This document shows, in pieces, positions 26,539 through 34,481 of a DNA stretch of 64,000 nucleotides; position 1 is the first letter of the stretch, and each line of letters begins with the position of its first letter. The position numbers were made by a program, and so were the translations under genes. The stretch spans positions 78,725-142,724 of the forward strand of contig CALJPQ010000027.1 of the NCBI GenBank assembly GCA_937980645.1. Direction: 5' to 3'. The notes beneath the pieces are model-generated. The model made no database searches and was not told where the DNA came from. It was given only the letters and a program-made list of their open reading frames with translations. The stretch comes from an uncultured Saprospiraceae bacterium (GTDB lineage: Bacteria; Bacteroidota; Bacteroidia; Chitinophagales; Saprospiraceae).

Positions 26539-27795
26539 CTATTGTTCTTCGGGTCGTCCGAGTATCTGGCCTTTTTCGTACTGTTGTCGGAGCAGGGTTT
26601 CTTCGCGGTGGTCGTCGTCGGTGAAGGCGGGTTCGTCTAAGCGTTTCAGGTCGGGTTGTCCGGCATCCATCCATGCGGAGTACCAGGCGGAGGCGACGGC
26701 GAGGATGGCGGCGCGCATCTGGCGTTCGACCATACCACTGAGGGCCTGCTGGTAGGCGGCAGCATAGTCGGGGCAAGGGACGATGACGACGGTGCGCCCG
26801 CGGGTTTCCGGGCATTTTTGCTGGTCGGCGGGGTATTGTCGGCTCAGGCGGCGCTCAATGGTCAGCACGCTATCCACCAGGGCATGGCTGCGCAGGACGA
26901 CGCTCCAGTAGTGGTCGGTGGCGTTGCCGATGTGTTGGGGTTTGCCCACGAAGTAGTCGTATTGTTCGTCGGCGAAGAGTTCGGGGATGCGGCTTTCCCA
27001 GAGGGCATGAATGCCCAGCTGGCCGGTTTTCTGGCCGTTGTAGTTGCTGGTGGTGTGCAGGGGTACGTGTGCGTCGCCGATGTAGTGCCCTATGTCGGCA
27101 CACAGACGAAGGATACGTTTAGGGTCGCGGCGTCGGAAGGCGTTGGTGAGGTCGCGCTGCATTTTTTGCAGGTGCCAGGGCAGGACGCCGTGGGCCGAGA
27201 GGGTTTCGGTGAAGAAGGCTGCTTTTAGGGTCGGAGCTGGCAGGTCATGAGTGTCTAAGAAGTGCGCTAACGTGTCGGGGTCGAGCCGGTGGTCGGGGTC
27301 TGAGAAGGCTGTAGCCACGTGCCGGGTGAAATAGGGGCGCCAGGGGCTCGCCGAGTCGGTAGTAGTATTTCGTTTGGAGCTATACAGCAGCACGGTATCG
27401 CCTGCAGTGGTGATGCCGAACACTTCGGCGTAGCGCAGGAGGGCTTCGGGGAAGGTGCGCGGCAAGTCGGCAAAGGGAGGCTCGCCGTATTCGTCTAAGT
27501 CAATGTAATGGCGCGGCCCTTCGGCCAGCACGGCGTAGCGGCGCATGTCGGCGTCGGTGGCGTGGTCGGCCAGCCAGTCTATGTGCCGTTTGAAGAAAAC
27601 CATCATCTCGGGCGGCAGCGTCATGACTGCCAGCCGATTGATGCGGCGATGAGCAAAGAACCCCCACGCCGGCGAACTGGCCGCACAGCCCGACCACCCG
27701 TGCCCGTTGCACGCAGAAGATGAAACCGGCGCCTGGCGCCCCGACAGGCTCAGCAGGGCGCATATCACCAAAGCCGTTAAATACCCGAAACGCAT
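26539..27795 (-). CDS. Secreted zinc-dependent S1/P1 nuclease or phospholipase C-like enzyme
   Basis: A 418-residue secreted protein of the S1/P1 nuclease and zinc phospholipase C fold. A signal peptide covers about residues 1-20. The mature N terminus has the Trp-Gly-Phe-Phe-Ala-His start typical of the trinuclear zinc site. Further ligands are in HYIGDAHVPLHTTSNYNG and in the IHALWESRIPE segment. The central insertion (AFFTETLSAHGVLPWHL) resembles forms found widely in Bacteroidota. It would hydrolyse nucleic acid or phospholipid outside the cytoplasm; the sequence alone does not settle the substrate. It is a single gene convergent with the second TIR gene. Confidence 0.82.
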   Translation of the reverse strand: MRFGYLTALVICALLSLSGRQAPVSSSACNGHGWSGCAASSPAWGFFAHRRINRLAVMTLPPEMMVFFKRHIDWLADHATDADMRRYAVLAEGPRHYIDLDEYGEPPFADLPRTFPEALLRYAEVFGITTAGDTVLLYSSKRNTTTDSASPWRPYFTRHVATAFSDPDHRLDPDTLAHFLDTHDLPAPTLKAAFFTETLSAHGVLPWHLQKMQRDLTNAFRRRDPKRILRLCADIGHYIGDAHVPLHTTSNYNGQKTGQLGIHALWESRIPELFADEQYDYFVGKPQHIGNATDHYWSVVLRSHALVDSVLTIERRLSRQYPADQQKCPETRGRTVVIVPCPDYAAAYQQALSGMVERQMRAAILAVASAWYSAWMDAGQPDLKRLDEPAFTDDDHREETLLRQQYEKGQILGRPEEQ

Positions 27796-28021
27796 AGGTC
27801 TATGATGGAACGGCTATAAAGGTAAAACTGCCCACTGCAAACCGGCCCTGTTTTTAATTTTCCTCCCCCATTCTTCACCTGGCCCTACGCAAGGCTGCTG
27901 TCGAGCAAAAGGCTTAAGAACCACAGAGGTATTGCTCTCTGTGTTTGTGTGCATCCCCTCAGCGGTGAAAAGGGAAGATCCCGGAGCCTACAGGCATCTC
28001 AACCGTGCGTAACGTCTGTTT

Positions 28022-28330
28022 TCACTTCCCACTCGTTGGCCCATCTATCAGGTGCACCGTCCAGGCCTCGGCACGACGGGCGAAGAGTGTTTTGGTGCGC
28101 GCCCATGTGCGCTGAAAGAGTTCGGACTGGCGATAGCGCTCTAAGGCGGCTTCGTCGTCCCAGAGGCTCAGGGTAAAGAGGGTGTTGGGGTCATCGGTGC
28201 ATTGGAGCAGTTCCATGTGCTGGCAACCCGGAAAGGCCCGAATTTGGTGTTTGCTTTCTTCAAAGACCTCTTGAAGGAAGGTTTGCAGCCCATCAGGGCG
28301 AAAGGTCATTTTGACGATGCGTTTAATCAT
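28022..28330 (-). CDS. Antibiotic biosynthesis monooxygenase (ABM)-like protein
   Basis: A 102-residue single ABM-type ferredoxin-fold domain: IKRIVKMTFRPDGLQTFLQ, FPGCQHMELLQCTDDPNTLF and SLWDDEAALERYRQSELF. These small proteins act as cofactor-free oxygenases, haem-handling proteins or unknown enzymes; no partner indicates which. The ATG at 28330 begins the domain. The gene is divergent from the unrecognised gene at 28445. Confidence 0.82.
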   Translation of the reverse strand: MIKRIVKMTFRPDGLQTFLQEVFEESKHQIRAFPGCQHMELLQCTDDPNTLFTLSLWDDEAALERYRQSELFQRTWARTKTLFARRAEAWTVHLIDGPTSGK

Positions 28331-28350
28331 AATTGTGGCGGCGCGTGCCG

Positions 28351-28358
28351 CAAAGGTA
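28351..28358 (-). promoter_or_regulatory. -7 promoter element of the ABM gene
   Basis: On the minus strand, TACCTTTG (28358 to 28351) is preceded after 19 nt by TTCG, a one-mismatch -33. The ATG at 28330 follows 20 nt downstream. Confidence 0.5.
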
Positions 28359-28444
28359 GCTTGCAAAGACTTTGAGCCGAATGCGTTAAAAAGACCGTAA
28401 TCTTGCTGCCTGTTTTTTTCACCAGCCCAAGTTGTACCCGATTT

Positions 28445-29320
28445 ATGTTTTCGTCTGCGCCAAAGTTTCTGGGTTTGCGCCCAAAAGCCTCGTGGGTAGC
28501 TGCTTTTCAGGCGGCGGCCCGCTTTCCGGAAGGTCTGACACCCGGTGATGTGCCGTTGGCATTAGACAGCAGCCTGACGCAGTGGTGGGCGGGCAGTGCT
28601 GCACTGGCTGCCGACGCGGGCTATTCGGCGGCAGAGCGCTATTGTATCCGCTTAGCATTTCTATGGAAGCTTTACCGGGCTTTTGAGGCATTCGGCTTTG
28701 GCGCGCAGGTCGCTGAGCGTATTGCCAACGCTGTGTTGGACGTCGTGGAAGAAACCCCTGCCGCCAGCCGCCCGACAGAGGCTGCCGGTCTGACGGCCGT
28801 GGCGGCATTTCCTGAAGCTTTGCTGACACACCTGAAAGCCGTGCACGACTATTACACGACGCACGCCCTGCTTCAGGAGGAGGTGCTGGAAAGCACGGAG
28901 GCGACACCCGCGCCGCTGCTACTGCCGCTGAGCAGCGCAGGATTTTTGTGCACGGTGGTGTTGCCGGCCGATATGGAGGTCGGTATGGCACGCGCGCTGT
29001 GGCGGCAGTTCATGCGCGAAAACACAGCCGTGCGCCTCATCACCTTAAGAGCCGATGCTGCCGCCCGCGAAGCCGCCGAAACTGCCGACCCGATTTTCTT
29101 CGCTCCCGGCGGCGGCCAAAAGCCGGGCCGATGCCTGTGGGCGCAGCCGGCGGGCCTCATGCCCGATATCCATCAATGGCTCCAGCAGCAGGGATATGCT
29201 CAGCCCGACCAGGCCCGTTGCATCGTACTGAGGGCCAACGGCACCCTGAGCACAGTGCTGACCAAAACCGACGTCATTGACGACTTCGCTCTCTCGGAAG
29301 CCTTCTTCAACGCTTGCTAA
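28445..29320 (+). CDS. Unrecognised protein, first of a two-gene unit
   Basis: A 291-residue protein of no family I recognise. There is no signal peptide or membrane segment. The N-terminal half is helical and alanine-rich (AAERYCIRLAFLWKLYRAFEAFGFG). The C-terminal half looks alpha/beta, with strands such as LCTVVLPADMEVG, AVRLITLRADA and CIVLRANG, ending in a Cys. The reading frame is convincing in codon usage and length, and it is followed 14 nt later by another unrecognised gene on the same strand. The ATG at 28445 is chosen; 14 upstream codons are open but overlap the promoter region of the divergent gene. Confidence 0.7.
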   Translation: MFSSAPKFLGLRPKASWVAAFQAAARFPEGLTPGDVPLALDSSLTQWWAGSAALAADAGYSAAERYCIRLAFLWKLYRAFEAFGFGAQVAERIANAVLDVVEETPAASRPTEAAGLTAVAAFPEALLTHLKAVHDYYTTHALLQEEVLESTEATPAPLLLPLSSAGFLCTVVLPADMEVGMARALWRQFMRENTAVRLITLRADAAAREAAETADPIFFAPGGGQKPGRCLWAQPAGLMPDIHQWLQQQGYAQPDQARCIVLRANGTLSTVLTKTDVIDDFALSEAFFNAC

Positions 29321-29334
29321 ACCTGCTCTCACAC

Positions 29335-31065
29335 ATGTGCCGATCCTCTTTTTTCCTCGCCATAGCCCTGCTGGCCGCTCCTTTCCTCGCACCAGCCCAG
29401 CGGCAGTCCATCCTGACCATCGAGGAAATCAGCCGCAACAGCGGGCGCGTCCTTCCGGTGCCCGAAAGCGGGCTGGCCATCGTGGACATCAATAGCAAAC
29501 TACGCATCGCGTCCAACCCGGAAGCCATACGCGCCAGAGCACTGGAACTGGCCGGCAAGGCACAACTCGACCGCGAGCTGCGCGACAAAATCAACCGCAT
29601 CGAGCGCGTCTTGCGCGAACAGGAGCGCTTAGTGTTCTACATCCGCCAGGCCATCGAAACCCCTCAGCGCCAACCCGACTCCCTGCTGATGCTGCTGCGA
29701 GCCACCATGCGCGACATCGGCGCCGACACGCTGCTGCGCGCCCGATACAACCAGTACAGCCGCGAATACACCGATCGCCTGCGCGCCGACCCCTCGCTGC
29801 GCGAACGCGAAGACCGCTTCCTCTACATCCTGGGCCGATACAGCGAAACACTCGACAGCCTGCGCGGCGAACTCCGTACCTTAGAAAAAACCGCCCGCGT
29901 CCGCTTCAGCCTGCGCGCCTTCCGAAAAGACCGCAGCGGCGGCATGCGCCTGCACATCGAAAACTTCGACCTCTTCGAACAGGGCCAATTCTACGAAGTA
30001 GAAAACTGGGCGCTGATGATCAACCCCGAACAACTGCAGCAACTGCAAAACCTCCAAAGCCTGGCCTCCTCCCTCAACCAGGGCAGCGAAAAAGCATTGC
30101 AAGACTTCCGCGACAAACTCTTCCAGATGCTGCCCGCCTTAGCCTGCTTAGAGCAATTCCCTACGGAACTCCGCCTGGCCAGCGAAACCATCCCCGCCGA
30201 CGTGCGCACCATCCTCGACCGCAGCTGGAACGATGCTCGGCAACAACTCGACCTGCTGCGCAATGAACTCACCACGCTCTCGCTCACCGCCGATGCTTAC
30301 GACGTCAAGGCGCGCTGGGCCGCCCTGCGCTTCCACGCCGACAGCCTCTACCACAGCACGCTGGGCAATCTTATGGCGCTGCCCCAAACCAACGCACATG
30401 TGCGCAACCTACTCCAATGTGCCGAACAAACGCGCACCGACATCGAACGCATAGACCGCTTCATCCGCGCCTTCCCGGAAACGTATCTGCGCAAAGTCTA
30501 TCTCGCCTGCGACGAACTGGCCAACGAAGTGCTGAGCTTCGACCTGGCCCAAATACCCGAAACCGGCCTCCTGGACCTGGCCTACACAGGCCGGCGCGAA
30601 GAGGGCGACGAACTGCTCATCCAGGCCCTGCTGGTACCCGAAGGCGACACCGCCACCCGCCGGCGCTACACGGTCATCGAAGAGCGCACGGCAGTGATGA
30701 CGGTAACCGGCCCGCGCGCTGTACCGCGTGTGGGGCTGATGATGGCCAATCCCTATACGCTCCAGCAGCCCGATGCCGCGCAATTTCGCTTCACCCCCTC
30801 GGCCGCGCTGTTGGTCAAATTCGGCAGCCGGCGCTCGCACTTCTATAACCGCTTCCTCGACCCCGGCATCGGTATCGTGACGGCTTCGCCCGACTTCTCT
30901 TTAGACGGCATTCCCGAATTCGGCGCTGGCCTGGCTGCCACACTCTTCCGCGACATCGCCAGCGCAGGTTGGTGCTGGAATTTTGGACTAAACAAGCCTT
31001 TCTACTTCCTCGGCATCAATCTGCCCTTCAACCTGCCGGGCATGCCCGTAGGCACGGCGCGCTGA
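29335..31065 (+). CDS. Unrecognised secreted or surface protein
   Basis: A 576-residue protein with a signal peptide (residues 1-22, ending LAPAQ). The central part (about 60-420) is largely helical and charged, suggesting coiled coil (RDKINRIERVLREQERLVF, ELRTLEKTARVRF). The last 150 residues look like beta strands rich in Gly, Phe and Asn (EFGAGLAATLFRDIA, FYFLGINLPFNLPG), as in an outer-membrane or surface domain. I recognise no family. The gene is probably co-transcribed with the one 14 nt upstream. A role in the envelope is an inference from the signal peptide and C-terminal pattern only. Confidence 0.72.
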   Translation: MCRSSFFLAIALLAAPFLAPAQRQSILTIEEISRNSGRVLPVPESGLAIVDINSKLRIASNPEAIRARALELAGKAQLDRELRDKINRIERVLREQERLVFYIRQAIETPQRQPDSLLMLLRATMRDIGADTLLRARYNQYSREYTDRLRADPSLREREDRFLYILGRYSETLDSLRGELRTLEKTARVRFSLRAFRKDRSGGMRLHIENFDLFEQGQFYEVENWALMINPEQLQQLQNLQSLASSLNQGSEKALQDFRDKLFQMLPALACLEQFPTELRLASETIPADVRTILDRSWNDARQQLDLLRNELTTLSLTADAYDVKARWAALRFHADSLYHSTLGNLMALPQTNAHVRNLLQCAEQTRTDIERIDRFIRAFPETYLRKVYLACDELANEVLSFDLAQIPETGLLDLAYTGRREEGDELLIQALLVPEGDTATRRRYTVIEERTAVMTVTGPRAVPRVGLMMANPYTLQQPDAAQFRFTPSAALLVKFGSRRSHFYNRFLDPGIGIVTASPDFSLDGIPEFGAGLAATLFRDIASAGWCWNFGLNKPFYFLGINLPFNLPGMPVGTAR

Positions 31066-31106
31066 ACATCGCCGCAATAGCACCACCGGTGGCAAAGCCT
31101 AACCCT

Positions 31107-31442
31107 TCAGTTGACCATAGCGGCCAACTGGGAGAACAGCCCCGACATCTGCTCCAAGCGCTCGTAGTTGACCGCATAAAAGATGAATTTTCCCTCGCGG
31201 CGCGTCTTGACTACACCCGCCCGTCGCAGCAAAGACAGATGCTGGCTGGTCAAACTCTGCTCCATACGCAACTGTACATACAGGTCGGTAACAGTCATCT
31301 CGCCCTGCGTGTGCATGTACTGGAGCATCTTCTGCCGCAACGGGTGCCGAATGGCACGCACTACGGCCAGAGACTTGTCTAAGTCCACGCTGTTCAGATA
31401 AGGCACCGTTACGGCTACCTTTTCGGTTTTTGCTTTTCCCAT
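31107..31442 (-). CDS. ArsR-family winged-helix transcriptional regulator
   Basis: A 111-residue DNA-binding protein of the ArsR type. The winged helix is clear: VVRAIRHPLRQKMLQYM, then VTDLYVQLRMEQSLTSQHLSLLRRAGVV (recognition helix) and KTRREGKFIFYAVN (wing). The metal-binding cysteines of ArsR/SmtB sensors are absent, so a metal ligand is unlikely. There is no resistance gene alongside; it converges with the unrecognised secreted-protein gene and is divergent from trmB. The ATG at 31442 is chosen over one nine codons upstream. Confidence 0.86.
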   Translation of the reverse strand: MGKAKTEKVAVTVPYLNSVDLDKSLAVVRAIRHPLRQKMLQYMHTQGEMTVTDLYVQLRMEQSLTSQHLSLLRRAGVVKTRREGKFIFYAVNYERLEQMSGLFSQLAAMVN

Positions 31443-31689
31443 AGTATGATGTTTTGAATTAGCGAACACCTGGTTTTACATATGTTTTAATACGGCCAAA
31501 ATTATGCCATACCCCTGGAATAGCCAGACCTTATATGTTTTTTTTTTCAACTATACGGCTCGTAGTGTCAGGGGTGAAGCCCTTCTGTCGGAACAGACCG
31601 GCGCCGCGCAACTTCGCCCGCAATGCTTGTAAAGTTGCGCAAAGTGCCAGACCTTGCGCCGCTTTTGGCGAGATAAGGCACTCTTCGTT

Positions 31690-32382
31690 ATGAGCCGCAA
31701 AAACAAGTTGCAAAAATTTGCCGATGTTCTTTCGTTTCCCAATGTGTACGAATGCTACGACGTGCAGCACCCTTCGCTTGTAGGCGTAGGCATGCAACCC
31801 GTTGACCTGAAGGGACGTTGGCGAACGGCACACTTTCACAACGAAAACCCCATCGTGCTGGAACTGGCCTGCGGCGGCGGCGAATACACCGTGGCCTTGG
31901 CACAACAGTTTGCCAACCACAATTTTATCGGTGTGGACATCAAAGGCAACCGCATCTGGCGCGGCGCCAAAACCGCCTTAGAAACTGGCCTGACCAACGC
32001 CGCCTTCCTGCGCACGCGCATTGAAGTCATCGAGTACTTCTTTGCCCCCGGCGAAGTGGACGAAATCTGGATTACCTTCCCTGACCCGTTTCCGCGCCCC
32101 AGCAAAGTCAACCGCCGCCTAACATCGCCATTTTTTATAGAAAAATACCGCCGCATCCTGCGGCCGGGTGGCCTCGTACACCTCAAACACGACGACCCGG
32201 ATTTCTTCCGCTTCACGTTGGACACGGTGGCCAACGACCCGCGCTGCCGACTGCTGTACGCCGACGACGACATCTACGCCCACCCGCTGCCCTGGCCCGA
32301 ACTGGGCATCCGCACGCGCTACGAAAGCATGCACTTAGCCGAAGGCAAAACCATCAAATACGCGCGCTTTCAAATACACTGA
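31690..32382 (+). CDS. trmB: tRNA (guanine-N7-)-methyltransferase
   Basis: A 230-residue S-adenosylmethionine-dependent enzyme that makes m7G46 in the variable loop of tRNAs. The N-terminal segment MSRKNKLQKFADVLSFPNV is characteristic. The SAM-binding loop LELACGGGE is at residues 58-66, followed by FIGVDIKGNRIWRGAK and the family motif ITFPDPFPRPSK. The C-terminal RTRYESMHLAEGKTI substrate motif is complete. Length is normal. The ATG at 31690 matches the conserved N terminus. Confidence 0.94.
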   Translation: MSRKNKLQKFADVLSFPNVYECYDVQHPSLVGVGMQPVDLKGRWRTAHFHNENPIVLELACGGGEYTVALAQQFANHNFIGVDIKGNRIWRGAKTALETGLTNAAFLRTRIEVIEYFFAPGEVDEIWITFPDPFPRPSKVNRRLTSPFFIEKYRRILRPGGLVHLKHDDPDFFRFTLDTVANDPRCRLLYADDDIYAHPLPWPELGIRTRYESMHLAEGKTIKYARFQIH

Positions 32383-32453
32383 ATACTTCGGCGCCCCTCT
32401 CCTCTTTTCAAACGACCTTAGCAACTGCTTTCTCACCAGCTCTTCTTCGCTCT

Positions 32454-33086
32454 ATGGCCCACCCACTCCGCGTTGGCATCACCGGCGGCATTGGCAGCGG
32501 CAAGACGATGGTCTGCCGGCTGTTTGCCGTGTTGGGCATTCCGATCTATGACGCGGACTACTGGGCCAAATGGCTCATGGAGCACGACCCACAGGTGCGC
32601 AAGGAAGTAATCGCCCTTTTAGGCCCAGAGGCTTATCGCCCCGATGGCGCCTACGACCGCACCTATGTGGCCCCACGTGTCTTTGCCGATGCGGCGCTGC
32701 TGGCCGCGCTCAACGCCGTCGTGCACCCGGCGGTGGAGCGCCACAGCCGCGAGTGGCACGAGCAGCAGGCGCAAACGGGTTGCCCTTACACGCTTAAGGA
32801 AGCTGCTTTGCTCGTCGAGAGCGGCAGCCATCGCTTTCTGGATGCGCTCATCGTCGTAACGGCGCCCGAGGCGGTGCGCATCCGCCGCGTCATGGCACGC
32901 GATGGCGCCACTGAGGCAGACGTGCGTGCGCGCATGCAACGCCAGGCACCCGAAGCCGACAAGGTGGCCCTGGCCGACTTCGTCATCGTCAATGACGGAC
33001 AACATGCGCTCATTCCTCAGGTGTGGGCGGTGCACCAGGCGCTCTTGGCGCGCGCTCGCCAGTCTGAGAGCAGCCGCCCAGAGTGA
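32454..33086 (+). CDS. coaE: Dephospho-CoA kinase
   Basis: A 210-residue P-loop kinase for the last step of coenzyme A synthesis. The Walker A GGIGSGKT is at residues 11-18, followed by FAVLGIPIYDADYWAK, which positions the substrate, and by LNAVVHPAVERH and ALIVVTAPEAVRIRRVMARDG (lid region). Length is normal. The ATG at 32454 directly precedes the conserved start. It follows trmB by 71 nt on the same strand and converges with the mnmD-like gene. Confidence 0.94.
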   Translation: MAHPLRVGITGGIGSGKTMVCRLFAVLGIPIYDADYWAKWLMEHDPQVRKEVIALLGPEAYRPDGAYDRTYVAPRVFADAALLAALNAVVHPAVERHSREWHEQQAQTGCPYTLKEAALLVESGSHRFLDALIVVTAPEAVRIRRVMARDGATEADVRARMQRQAPEADKVALADFVIVNDGQHALIPQVWAVHQALLARARQSESSRPE

Positions 33087-33127
33087 AGAGGTTTGGCTCG
33101 GAAAAGTATGCCGCCGAGGCCCTGCCC

Positions 33128-33787
33128 TCACTTCCACGCCCGCGTCATTTCGCGCTTGCCGGGCGGCCCAGGTAGGCGCTCGACCTCGAAGCCCACAGCG
33201 CGCAGGGTGCGCTTGACGTCGCCTTTGGCGCAATAGGTAACCAAAAGGCCTTCGGGCCGCAAGGCGCGATGCAGGGCGCGGAACACCGCCTCCGTCCACA
33301 TTTCGGGCTGGGCTTGCGGGGCAAAGGCGTCGAAGTAGATGACGTCGAAGGCCTCCGTAGCGCGGTACGCCTGCACGGGCATGCGCTTTTTGCGCAGGTG
33401 GAAGTGGTCGGACAGGCGCACAGTGCGCTCCCAGGCGCAGGTGTGCAGGCGGCAAAAGTCGGCCTGGCGTTCGGGTACTCCGGCGCATTCGGCGTAGTTG
33501 AACAGGGCGGCTTCTTCGGGCGTCAGCGGCTGGTTTTCTAAGCCGGTATAGCGCACGTTTAGGTTACGGCGCTCAGCCTCCAACCACGACAGGAAGGCGT
33601 TGAGGCCCGTGCCCAGACCCACTTCAAGCACCGAAATGTCCGTTTGCACGGCGGCTTTGAAGCGCAGGCCGGCTCCAATGAACACATGCAACGACTCCGT
33701 GAGCGCCCCGTAGCGAGAGTGATACGTAACGCCATAGCGTTCGGAATAGACCGAATGGGAGCCGTCTTGTGTAACGATGAGCGCCAT
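33128..33787 (-). CDS. MnmD-like tRNA U34 methyltransferase
   Basis: A 219-residue SAM-dependent methyltransferase resembling the methyltransferase half of MnmC (stand-alone MnmD), which finishes 5-methylaminomethyl-2-thiouridine at the wobble position of tRNAs. Signatures are TQDGSHSVYSERYG at the N terminus, the SAM loop LEVGLGTGLNAFLS, and the active-site region YFDAFAPQAQPEMW. The FAD oxidase half of MnmC is absent, as in other stand-alone members. ATG at 33787 begins at the conserved domain; 33808 is an alternative. Both lie beyond the tRNA-Leu terminator, so the gene either has its own promoter or depends on read-through. Confidence 0.88.
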   Translation of the reverse strand: MALIVTQDGSHSVYSERYGVTYHSRYGALTESLHVFIGAGLRFKAAVQTDISVLEVGLGTGLNAFLSWLEAERRNLNVRYTGLENQPLTPEEAALFNYAECAGVPERQADFCRLHTCAWERTVRLSDHFHLRKKRMPVQAYRATEAFDVIYFDAFAPQAQPEMWTEAVFRALHRALRPEGLLVTYCAKGDVKRTLRAVGFEVERLPGPPGKREMTRAWK

Positions 33788-33810
33788 AGAGGACTGAAAA
33801 AGCGCCATAG

Positions 33811-33850
33811 AATAAAAAACAGCATATCGGCATCGAAGGCGATATGCTGT
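33811..33850 (-). terminator. Rho-independent terminator after tRNA-Leu
   Basis: On the minus strand an 11-bp perfect stem (33850-33840 with 33829-33819) with a 10-nt loop is followed by a T-rich run (TTTTTTATT). It sits 8 nt beyond the tRNA 3' end. Confidence 0.88.
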
Positions 33851-33857
33851 GTGAGGG

Positions 33858-33940
33858 TGCGGGAAGCGAGACTCGAACTCGCATGACCTCGCGGTCACTG
33901 GTGTTTGAGACCAGCGCGTCTACCATTCCGCCATTCCCGC
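33858..33940 (-). tRNA. tRNA-Leu (anticodon CAA)
   Basis: A class II tRNA with a long variable arm. The acceptor arms GCGGGAA and TTCCCGC pair, the anticodon stem CTGGT/ACCAG closes the loop CTCAAAC with anticodon CAA, the variable arm is TGACCGCGAGGTCAT, and the T arm is GCGAG-TTCGAGT-CTCGC. The discriminator base is A. CCA is not encoded. Confidence 0.96.
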
Positions 33941-33949
33941 GCTGAGGCC

Positions 33950-34477
33950 CTAACGGGCAGCAAAAGTAGCGAGCTTTTCGCGAATGCGCACAAGGTATCT
34001 TTTTTTCAAAAAATAGTCTCGCACTTGCAGGAGGTCTTCGCGGCTGTTGGGGCTGTCGTCGGTGTAGCGGTCGAGCACCGGAGCGATGGCATCGTCGAGG
34101 GTGCGCTCCCAATGATTTACGGCCTGTGCCGTTTGTTCGAAGCGCTCTGGGTCGTAGTCCATTTCCAACTCCATGAGCGCCTCGTTGATGTCCATCATTT
34201 CTAAGAGAAACTCCTGCGGCACCTGCTGTTGGCCTTCGTCGGCGAGCAGACCTTTGATTTCCAGCACATAGCGCATTCGGCGGTCGGGGTCGGCGAGGGT
34301 TTGGTACGCCTCATTGTTCAGGGTGGAGAGGTGCAGCATTTCGGCTTGCTCTTCGGGCGAAGCGAGCGTATGGAAGTCGGGGTGGTATTTCCGGCTGTTT
34401 TGATAAAACAGGCGGCGCAGTTGTGCTTCATCCAGCCGAAATGCAACCGGCAGGCCGTAGAACTCGAAGTAGTTCAT
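33950..34477 (-). CDS. hscB: Fe-S cluster co-chaperone HscB
   Basis: A 175-residue J-domain protein that delivers IscU to the HscA chaperone during iron-sulfur cluster transfer. The J domain (residues 1-75) has NYFEFYGLP and the HPD motif at 32-34, then ALADPDRRMRYVLEIKG-like helix IV. The C-terminal three-helix domain contains EFLLEMMDINEAL, the IscU-binding segment. No other isc genes are in the window. It begins 4 nt after rseP stops and is clearly co-transcribed with it. Confidence 0.9.
   Translation of the reverse strand: MNYFEFYGLPVAFRLDEAQLRRLFYQNSRKYHPDFHTLASPEEQAEMLHLSTLNNEAYQTLADPDRRMRYVLEIKGLLADEGQQQVPQEFLLEMMDINEALMELEMDYDPERFEQTAQAVNHWERTLDDAIAPVLDRYTDDSPNSREDLLQVRDYFLKKRYLVRIREKLATFAAR
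33961..33993 (-). promoter_or_regulatory. Promoter of tRNA-Leu inside the 3' end of hscB
   Basis: On the minus strand TTG (33993-33991), a 22-nt spacer and TACTTTTG (33968-33961, exact TAnnTTTG). It lies within the last codons of hscB, 20 nt before the tRNA start. Confidence 0.6.
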
Positions 34478-34481
34478 GCTC

